64,000 nucleotides of DNA from Zygaena filipendulae (taxonomy: Eukaryota > Arthropoda > Insecta > Lepidoptera > Zygaenidae). Made by a program: the position numbers and the translations under genes. The notes under the pieces were generated by a model that did not search any database, was not told where the DNA came from, and saw only the letters and a program-made list of their open reading frames with translations. Shown piece after piece: positions 58,601 through 64,000 of the stretch (positions are counted from its first letter, which is position 1; every line of letters starts with the position of its first letter). The stretch covers positions 10,074,001-10,138,000 of the forward strand of contig OU015653.1 in NCBI GenBank assembly GCA_907165275.2, in the 5' to 3' direction.

Positions 58601-59449
58601 TACATCAATGATTTCCCTACTACCTCGTGATATAGGTAAGGCGAATATTCACGTTACTTCTCTTTCTTAAAAATAATATAAGAAATTAAATTTGAAATAT
58701 TTGAGTGTGAGTGTATATCGATGTGAATGTGAATTTTTATAATAATAATAGAATTGTTTTATTTTATTTCACAACTTTTTTCAGATCTATAATTTTTGAG
58801 CTCACACTAAACTTTAAGCTTCGAGCGCATTAGAAACCGAGCGGAAGTAGTGCAATTATAGTACATACTATATAAATACAATACATATATAAATAACATA
58901 TACCTACTTCTATACAATATAATATACATGACCAGACTGCCAAAATCCCTTATTTAATCACACAAAGACCTACCGGAGTCCGGAGTCGAACCCGATTTGC
59001 CCGGACGATGCATCGAGGTGACCACTCCGCCAACCCGGTCATATAAAGAAGTTTTACTTTTTAATTTTCCCTGGGTATTAATTTCAGTTTTTGACTATTA
59101 AAATGTTTAGTGTAATACCTCGTACCTACATTCGTTTGAATTTAATCCTAGCATGCTTACCTGCATTTAGTCGATATACAAAATTTATCTTTTGATAATA
59201 CCTACCTATAGGTACCCAGCTTATTAGAAATGATTTTATCTAATGTGGGTTCAGCTAACTTTAAATGACTTACCCGGTGGCTAATCAAACAAACTGGTTT
59301 CTTATCAAATTACAACGCTCACCGCGCGTGAGGTAATCCAATGTTACAGCTATTAAACTTCATATAATAATGAAAGCTCGATGCGGGATCAGTGAATTAA
59401 TGAAAGCAATTTAGAAGCTGTGCAGGTTACTCACCGACGCGGATGCCAT
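43675..59449 (-). CDS. Secreted Pro/Ser/Thr/Tyr-rich low-complexity protein D
   Basis: The main exon (46797-43675) encodes 1,040 residues and a TAA stop. It has no ATG of its own at the start; it follows a strong acceptor, TTTTCTTTTGCAG|ATACTATGG. A phase-0 first exon is therefore needed, and ATGGCATCCGCGTCG|GTGAGT at 59449-59435 fits. It adds MASAS to ILWFLLGTVIAQS, completing a signal peptide. That join is inference. The mature chain is disordered: a run of seven prolines, several TYGPPSP and Y-G-x-P repeats, Ser/Thr/Asn-rich stretches and a run TTTISTTTTTPPP. There are only three cysteines, two in GCNPCNLVPWIPV. I recognise no family. A cuticle, matrix or silk-like secreted role is plausible but unproven. 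Confidence 0.7.
47270..47363 (+). mobile_element. Helitron-like 3' part
   Basis: CCCGGAATTCCCGCGGGAAC, then TACCGCGGGTGAAACCGCGG and GAGTCAGCTAG|T. The 5' side is missing or decayed. A second partial core follows at about 47493-47545. Confidence 0.6.
47550..48017. other. Intron of gene D without recognised content
   Basis: AT-rich. CAGACGAAATAAATTATTTCGTCTG at about 47902-47926 is a short perfect palindrome. Nothing else is evident. Confidence 0.4.
48018..48482 (-). mobile_element. Two Helitron-like copies in tandem, different variants
   Basis: The first (48018-48172) starts CTAGCTGTGCCCCGCGGTTT and stops after TTTCCGTGATTGAGTAAAC. It is followed directly by a second variant to about 48482, with TTGAAATCCCTTCAGTAG and CATACAGACAGACAGAGAGA. 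Confidence 0.55.
49868..50291 (-). mobile_element. Two adjacent full Helitron-like copies
   Basis: Copy one, 49868-50077, runs A|CTAGCTGTTGCCCGCG ... TTATAATATTAGTAAGA. Copy two starts at 50084 (CTAGCCGCGCCCCGCGGTTT), has the GAAATTCCCGCAGGAAC variant and ends with (CAGA)n at about 50240-50265. They are separated by six bases. Confidence 0.65.
50670..50804 (+). CDS. Candidate plus-strand exon within the gene D intron
   Basis: A 45-codon ORF starts at the ATG at 50670 (MLFRQKRKKK), continues VDQILQVTQELNNEPPTF and ends YSFFDPGPLTS. It is followed by C|GTAAGT, an ideal donor at 50804 lying across its last codon. The reading has balanced composition unlike the surrounding AT-rich DNA. It could be a real exon of an unrecognised gene, a retained exon or chance. 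No partner exon was found and no family is recognised. Confidence 0.3.
50805..51728. other. Intron of gene D, no recognised content
   Basis: Mostly AT-rich. The minus-strand 88-codon ORF at 51145-51411 has no recognisable motif and no start or splice context that supports it. Confidence 0.4.
51729..51956 (+). mobile_element. Full-length Helitron-like element (228 bp)
   Basis: Flanks and ends are A|TCCTACTAATATTATAAA ... GCGGGGCACAGCTAG|T. It includes a (GGAT)n tract (51776-51794) and GATTCCCGCGGGAACTCCGA. Confidence 0.75.
52134..52402 (+). repeat. tRNA-derived SINE with poly(A) tail
   Basis: The A box TGGCGCAATGG (52145-52155) and perfect B box GGTTCGATTCC (52189-52199) give an internal RNA polymerase III promoter 33 bases apart. 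A body with TGTGATGAACACAGGG and GTTTGCTTGGTTTCCACGAC follows, ending in an A-run of 19 bases (52384-52402). Antisense copy at 14804-15037; 3' fragment near 61966. Confidence 0.85.
52950..53208 (+). mobile_element. Helitron-like copy
   Basis: TCACTAATATTATAAACGAG at the left; CTTCGGGTGAAACCGCGGGG and AACAGCTAG|T at the right. The core GGAATTCC region is replaced by an AT-rich segment. Confidence 0.6.
53529..53787 (+). mobile_element. Helitron-like copy
   Basis: A|TCCTTACTAATTTTATAAA ... CCCGGAATTCCCGCGGGATC ... GCGGGGAACAGCTAG|T. Both flanking bases fit A^T insertion. A short internal duplication (AATATAGCAATATAGC) lies near 53664. Confidence 0.7.
54276..54459 (+). mobile_element. Helitron-like copy, decayed
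   Basis: TATTATAAAAGCGAATGTAG at the 5' side, GCTTTAACTACTCAGCCGAT in the middle and ACCGCGTGGAACGGCTAG|T at the 3' end. Confidence 0.6.
54460..55465. other. Intron of gene D, mostly unique sequence
   Basis: No gene. One minus-strand Helitron-like end fragment lies at about 54926-54965 (CTAGCTGTACCCCGCGGTTT). The rest is AT-rich. Confidence 0.4.
55466..55702. repeat. Foldback MITE, copy 2
   Basis: It has the same nested arms as 20287-20533 (GGCCGCACTCAGAGTCGACT, AATGATTACTTAGTTAAGTA and CAAAACTGCCGCAATCAG). The asymmetric centre matches the reverse complement of copy 1, so the two copies lie in opposite orientation. Confidence 0.75.
55703..56182 (+). promoter_or_regulatory. Possible promoter and 5' UTR of a plus-strand gene
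   Basis: Higher-complexity sequence precedes the candidate start exon. GAACAGTTTTAGTTTAC at about 56122-56138 could be an initiator region. No clear TATA box is seen. It is supported only by the exon that follows. Confidence 0.2.
56183..56209 (+). CDS. Candidate first coding exon (MIRSSALIL|) of a plus-strand gene
   Basis: ATGATACGTTCAAGTGCACT GATTCTA is followed at once by GTAAGTTACC, a near-ideal donor in phase 0. The context before the ATG (TTAAACA) suits insect translation starts. Met-Ile-Arg followed by a hydrophobic stretch looks like the opening of a signal peptide, which insect secreted-protein genes often split with an early intron. The rest of the gene would lie to the right and was not found. 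It overlaps the gene D intron on the opposite strand. Confidence 0.35.
56210..57296. other. Intron of gene D, no recognised gene
   Basis: A CpG-rich patch at about 56815-56900 (GTGCGTCGCGATTTGACGCT, CGTCGTCGCCTCGCGTCACG) stands out from AT-rich surroundings and may be regulatory. No ORF supports a gene. Confidence 0.35.
57297..57519 (+). mobile_element. Full-length Helitron-like element (223 bp)
   Basis: A|TCCTACTAATATTATAAA, a GTTTGGAT-type short repeat (57325-57365), GATTCCCGCGGGAACTTC, then GCGGGTGAAACCGCGGGGCG and CAGCTAG|T. Ends and flanks are intact. Confidence 0.78.
57520..58319. other. Intron of gene D, unique AT-rich sequence
   Basis: No supported gene. The 66-codon ORF at 58079 lacks motifs. 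Confidence 0.4.
58320..58581 (+). mobile_element. Helitron-like copy, (CAGA)n variant
   Basis: CCTGTCTGTCTGTTCGCGAT, ATCTACTGAACGGATTGTTA and GGTGAAACCGCGGCGCACAG, ending CTAG|T. It is the plus-strand counterpart of 42857-43165. Confidence 0.55.
58905..59042 (-). repeat. tRNA-derived SINE of a second family
   Basis: The minus strand shows an A box TTGGCGGAGTGGTCACC and a perfect B box GGTTCGACTCC, separated by GCATCGTCCGGGCAAAT. The 3' body is short and AT-rich. It differs from the 52134 family between and after the boxes. The extended, non-tRNA-like arms argue against a real tRNA gene. Confidence 0.6.
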
Positions 59450-59830
59450 CGTCCCGCTTATCAAATCGGATGATCCCAATCACTTTGTCTGTTTTATCAT
59501 CACTTAACTTTCACTATTGACACGAACCCATCCAGGGATGTCACCTGGCTCATGTCTATAAACACATATCATCTACAGAGGCAACTGATAACACATATCT
59601 GGTACTCATCAATAACCATTGTTACGTGTGATTGTTGTGGTGGTTGCGGTCGAATAGCGCCGCGGGTAAATCACGAAAAAGTCGTTGACGTTCCCACGTG
59701 AGAGAAATGCGCGTGCGCAAACAATACCTAGTGGAGGCTGCGCGCGAGTCGAAAGGTGGGCAAAAAGTGAATGAGCACAGACATGAGGCGCGCGCGATGC
59801 GATCCCCGCGGGCCAGGTAAAGGGTAACTT
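59450..59830. promoter_or_regulatory. Promoter-like region upstream of gene D
   Basis: Sequence just before the candidate MASAS exon is of higher complexity than its surroundings. At 59635-59815 it becomes CpG-rich, with GCGCGTGCGCAAAC, GCTGCGCGCGAGTC and GGCGCGCGCGATGC. A plus-strand ATG (59771) leads to GGGCCAG|GTAAAG at 59816, so the region could drive transcription both ways. No experimental support is visible. Confidence 0.35.
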
Positions 59831-60790
59831 CTCTATATGTACCTGAGCTCCTGACCTATTTCGAATCTAACGTAATACCATAACATTATGATGTATTGAT
59901 GTAGTGGAATGTTACACAGTGAATGAAATTAATAACATTGGGGAGTTCAAAGTAAAGTTGAATTTAAACAATATGTAGAGGGCATAGAGAGACAACTGCT
60001 ACGACTGAATAATGAGATCTATGTGTAAAAAGATGAAATCACAATTTGCTACTGATTTCTTATCCAAAATTTGTCTGTTTTTTTTTTAATTATTATTTAT
60101 GGAGGAATTTAGCTACGTCTCTATGTTTGTCTTTTTTTTATACTCAACAAATTAATTTTTTGTGTGCTCTATAACGACGTGCAACTACACAATTTTAGTA
60201 ATTTTTGAAATTTTCTCTTCTTTTACTTCTTATAATTTCAAATAATATCAAAAACCAAAAATTTGGTAGGTAGATATAGATTGTATGGTGAAAAAATATA
60301 TTTTGCTCTAGTGTCATTATCTAGGGACAAAATAGAGGAATACGTTTAAATAATATGTTATTTTGTATGGATTAAACGCAGCCCGCATATCTTAAGAGCC
60401 AAGTTACGTATCATTCTTGTGTTTAACTTTAGATAATTTATTTTATGATCTACACGCAGGAGCGACCATTCGTAGCGTTGGTTAAGGAACAACTTTTTGT
60501 GGACACCTTAAATTTGTTGGTCCTTTTTCGGTCAGCGACGGCACCCGCATCAATTTACTTAAATGACGTAATCCGAACACCTACAGAGGTATGCAGGGAA
60601 TCCACTTTGGGGTGTTTGTGATGTATTAGATAGTTAGGTATACCAGTTGAAATGTGGTTTACATTTTTAAGACACGTGTGAAACGCAACGTTTTGAAGCT
60701 ATACCTACTGTGGTTATTTGATACCTTTAAAACTATAAAGAATTAAATAAGTTTTGGAAGTGTTGTATATTTTATGGTCATTCTATTAAA
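59831..60790. other. No recognised gene
   Basis: AT-rich unique sequence with short ORFs only. Confidence 0.4.
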
Positions 60791-60985
60791 CCCTTATTCA
60801 CTATGTCCATAACGCGCCGCGCTAAGATAAGACGCCGCAAAAACTGTCTTTCCCTCGTAATCAAAGAAGTTTTATTCAAAAAATACATTTACAACGTTTC
60901 TTATGGCATAAAAAATAATAATTTCTAGTATTTTGGCATCTACAACGTTTGGAAATGAGTTTTGGGCCAAGTTTTGGGCGAAGCT
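60791..60985. repeat. Second copy of the 15535-type repeat
   Basis: CCCTTATTCACTATGTCCAT, CTTTCCCTCGTAATCAAAGA and TTTTGGCATCTACAACGTTT align with 15538-15720 at high identity. The right inverted end is not present. Confidence 0.55.
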
Positions 60986-62080
60986 GCAAAATGACCCAAA
61001 GTAAAAACAAACACTCACAATCAGTAGATAGAGTTGAAAAGGAGTTCCTTTTTTTTAATGTTTCTTGAAAACGTGTTGACCCTTAGGAAGATTAATACAA
61101 AAAAAGTTTCTCGTTGTTCCTTAACACACATTAACATCGCGCCAGTTTGTTTCCTCCTTTCCGAGTAACCCTGTAGGTAAAACATAGTTCATTTGTTACA
61201 GTCACGAATACCCGACTACGATATCGTGTGATTCTTGTAACAATTATTTATTAACCGCATAATTCTGCACATTTCATTCGCGGAAGTAACACGCAAGCGA
61301 ATTATTTACGCACTGTAGGATATTACTGAATAGATACCAACCACAGAACAGAAAATAATAGATAGAAGGGACATCAACTTAGTTTAGTTAGTATGAAAAC
61401 AGATGAAAACCAGTGTCGTCGGGTGATGTTCGTACACAAAACTATTCATGACGCACAAAAACATTCATTAACGTAAAGAAATGTATTAAACGCTTCATTG
61501 TTGTTTTTACTTAGTCACTGTTTTCACAATTCACAGTTTTGGGAATACTGTGGTAAATATACTTGAGATGGGAGCAAACAAGTTTAGGGCAAGTTAGAGC
61601 ATTTGCTCTTTCTTTGCAACGGTGGCGCGCCGGCCCCGCCTACATGTCCTCTCTAGTTTATTTATTTGCTCTGTGATACCAACGAATCAAAACCATAAAC
61701 ACATCGCATTTCCTTTGCAAAAACAATTCTTATATAATTTTATTATTTACTACTGCTGTTTGAAAAACGCGATCCCCACAAGATAAACTAGCACCTACTG
61801 GTACCTGGTATACTTATATAGTATTCTAATAGGTAGGTAATAATTATTGCTTGCACATTATGATACAATGCCCCCTGCCGATTGCGCCATTTTTGAATGA
61901 ATTTACCATATCCAAACCATAAAATGTGGCATTGTTTGATTTTAGTTCTCTTTTGATTCTATCTGTGTGTTGTGAAGTGAATTAATATTAATCTAAACTC
62001 GTTTTTGGGCAAACCTTAACCAACATTTACATGAACCAATTTTTACAAAAAAATAATTATTTTATTTTCTATCAAGTTTC
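60986..62080. other. No recognised gene
   Basis: Mostly unique. A GC-rich patch (61621-61642, GTGGCGCGCCGGCCCCGCCT) and a SINE 3' fragment (TCTGTGTGTTGTGAAGTGAA at 61961-61980) are the only features noted. Confidence 0.4.
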
Positions 62081-62144
62081 GTTACTACAAGAACTATAAA
62101 CTACTTAACTAGTAAGTTAAGTAGTTTATAGTTACAGTAGTAAC
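62081..62144. repeat. Perfect-stem hairpin (64 nt)
   Basis: ACTATAAACTACTTAACT (62093-62110) pairs perfectly with 62115-62132 across the loop AGTA. After a 4-by-4 internal loop, GTTACTAC (62081-62088) pairs with GTAGTAAC (62137-62144). It could be a cruciform, a transposon footprint or a small-RNA precursor. Confidence 0.7.
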
Positions 62145-63110
62145 TGAACACGTCGCCTCAGTCAAATAACCCAACACTGGTCGCTCCTGGTGCAAAAGAG
62201 CCCATGACGCTTACTGCGTTGCGGCCGAGGTATCTACTATCTATACTCTTTATCTCCAAAACAAACCTTCGTTAACGTACGAAATTTAAACGAAGTCTCG
62301 TTTCTGACCCTATTCTATATCATTTGACGCGGGATTTATTCTTACCGTATTGCAACTCCGATTGGGACATTTTCAATTTTATTATTCAACGTTGTACTCA
62401 ATTATTCAGAGAAATTGGTAAATTTCTAAGAGGAATACGTATCCTACGTGCCTTACTTGTTAAGCGATGGATGTGCTTTCGCAAGCTTGGGTCAGCCATT
62501 AATTCAAATCACGTATCATTGAGTAAAGTTTTTCACATATTGCCAATGGAGTATGCACTATGCAGAACTTTATTTGTGTCACTGATTACAGATTAATACT
62601 ACATATCTACCTATTATTATATTAGCGTATAAGGATTGAGTAATAATAATTAACTAGGTATAAAAATACCGACGAATAGTAATTAATTATATTAATAAAA
62701 TAAATGGGATGGTAAAGGATGGAATTTTAAGTGAAAACGGAATATCAATAAAATGATGATGAACAAGTCGGCTCCAAAAATCTAAATGAACAGAGTCGGT
62801 GTATGAGCGATCGCCAACTCCATGAAAAAGACGCAAAACACCCAATAAACTAGGATATGTCAGATTTGAACTGTCGGGGTGTAGGTACTGACTTCTAGCT
62901 ATTTTCTATGATACTTCTCGAATCTATAAATGAGACATAGAGCACCTCATTATGCTAGGTTAGGTTAGGTTTGAACTGTCGGGGTGCCCTAACTTCTATT
63001 TGCTATGATCCCAATATGCTACGCGAAAGCCGAACCACCAGCGCTAAAAACAAACCATGCGCACAAGAATGGGAACTCTGTTTGGAAAGGCTCCGTTGAG
63101 TTTTTTTAAA
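62145..63110. other. No recognised gene; short direct repeats
   Basis: TTTGAACTGTCGGGGTG occurs twice (about 62866 and 62970) with similar following bases, a diverged tandem pair. CTAGGTTAGGTTAGGTTTGA at about 62955 is TTAGG-like. A 90-codon ORF at 62324 has no motif or start support. Confidence 0.45.
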
Positions 63111-64000
63111 AAACAAAAGCAGACTAAGAATAAGAATAAATTTATTAACCATAAGTTTTCTTTACATCGAGTGAATTATGGATCCCGCAATAGGTCAAGC
63201 CTGAATCTGGGGATCCGTCTTTACGACTTACAGTTATGGATAAATCAACTATGAATAACCTAAATAGATATGTATTGAAATATTAATATGACAAAAAGTA
63301 CACACACACATATGCATTAGTCATAAGCACTTACAAACGAACAACAAAGTCAAGCCTGAGCACCTAATAACTTCTCAGTGTCATCATATGATAAAGACAT
63401 TAGCCATCGCCGGACAGTTGTTTTAGCTTCCCTCACCGTGCATTCCTGAATATTACAGTTTTTTATTACCTGGTTGTAAATGTACCTAGGTCGAAGAAAA
63501 AGGATTGAAACGTTTAGCAAAAGCGGTGTTATTGTTTGGCAGTGGGATCCTAAAAACACGCTTACACAAGAGTTCTCTGTAATTTGCTGCGCATAACACC
63601 TTTTTATGTTTTGATAGTGATTGCCTAAAAATGTACAGCTGACGCACACTAAGAACCTCAGCTTCCTTATATAGGGATATGGTTGGGTACCTAAAGGGTT
63701 TCTTGTACATTACTTTTAATACTGAGCGTTGTGCTCTTTCTATATCTATCATTGCCGATTTGTATGAGTTGCCCCAACAGGTAATACAGTACTGTATCAA
63801 CGATTGACACAGTGCAAAATAAACTGTGTTTAATGTTTCCTTGTTTACTATGCTGCGGAGCGATCTCATGATGTGCATTGTTTTAAGGATTCTCCCTGAC
63901 AAGGATGATATGTGCTGTTTAAAGTTTAAATTGGAGTCTATAAGAACTCCCAAATATTTTATTTCTGTTGTAACGGATATGACTGTATGTGTGTGTATTA
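63111..64000 (-). mobile_element. LINE 3' end, continuing beyond the window
   Basis: The minus strand carries the C-terminal part of a reverse transcriptase, a stop at 63350, a 3' UTR of about 200 bases and a TTATTCTTATTCTTA tail at about 63125-63143. Only the 3' part is in the window. The thumb-like wording suggests the Jockey/CR1 group, without an RNase H domain. Confidence 0.7.
63350..64000 (-). pseudogene. LINE reverse transcriptase C-terminus, one frameshift
   Basis: The open frame enters from the window edge, VTTEIKYLGVLIDSNLNFKQ, the usual start of the thumb region. It continues NTVYFALCQSLIQYCITCWG, IERAQRSVLKVMYKKPFRYP and EAEVLSVRQLYIFRQSLSKH. Near 63490-63520 the frame shifts to a tail reading YIYNQVIKNCNIQECTVREA and ending LLGAQA. 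The catalytic YADD region is to the right of the window. Confidence 0.75.

Noticed and set aside
58960..59042. Functional tRNA gene on the minus strand
   Set aside because: The acceptor and anticodon arms do not pair; it fits a tRNA-derived SINE.
62324..62596. 90-codon plus-strand ORF
   Set aside because: No motif, no splice or promoter context, and composition like the surroundings.
62950..62975. Interstitial telomere tract
   Set aside because: Only about three TTAGG-like units; too short to claim a telomeric origin.

Overview
This is eukaryotic DNA, almost certainly from a moth or butterfly. The window is AT-rich and intron-containing. It is packed with short elements that run from TC to CTAG, carry the core CCCGCGGGAACTCCGAAATT and match the Helitron-like repeats common in Lepidoptera. 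It also holds an RTE-type LINE remnant with a (GAT)n tail, tRNA-derived SINEs and short TTAGG-like tracts. No family call was checked by a database search; all rest on motifs read from the sequence.

Left part (1-12.7 kb) is a transposon graveyard. A Ty3/gypsy-type LTR retrotransposon lies on the minus strand. Its LTR, tRNA-Leu primer site, gag and the start of pol are present, and the rest lies left of the window. Gag and pol are linked by a canonical -1 frameshift heptamer. Next come a GC-rich remnant of a DNA transposon with a helix-turn-helix ORF, several small inverted-repeat elements, a minisatellite whose unit is a hairpin, a three-unit head-to-tail array of the TC...CTAG element, and a broken I-type LINE (ORF1, endonuclease, RT, RNase H) on the minus strand.

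Middle part (13.2-39.8 kb) carries three plus-strand genes of the monocarboxylate transporter family (SLC16-like, major facilitator superfamily). I assembled six coding exons for each from splice sites and reading phase. Genes A (738 aa) and B (741 aa) are tandem paralogues with identical intron positions and phases. Each has a central cytoplasmic loop of about 340 residues. Gene C (543 aa) is more distant, with a loop of about 150 residues. All three keep the Asp-x-x-x-Arg pair of TM8 and lack the TM1 lysine of mammalian lactate carriers. Their introns hold LINE fragments, SINEs and Helitron-like copies.

Right part (43.7-59.5 kb) is one minus-strand gene, D. A 3.1-kb final exon encodes a secreted, Pro/Ser/Thr/Tyr-rich protein of about 1,040 residues. 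Its most likely first coding exon (five codons) lies 12.6 kb away at 59435-59449, next to a CpG-rich promoter-like region. The long intron is full of repeats and holds two candidate plus-strand exons. The right edge is the 3' end of another minus-strand LINE. The three transporters probably move small carboxylates or related solutes across membranes. Nothing in the sequence ties gene D to them functionally.
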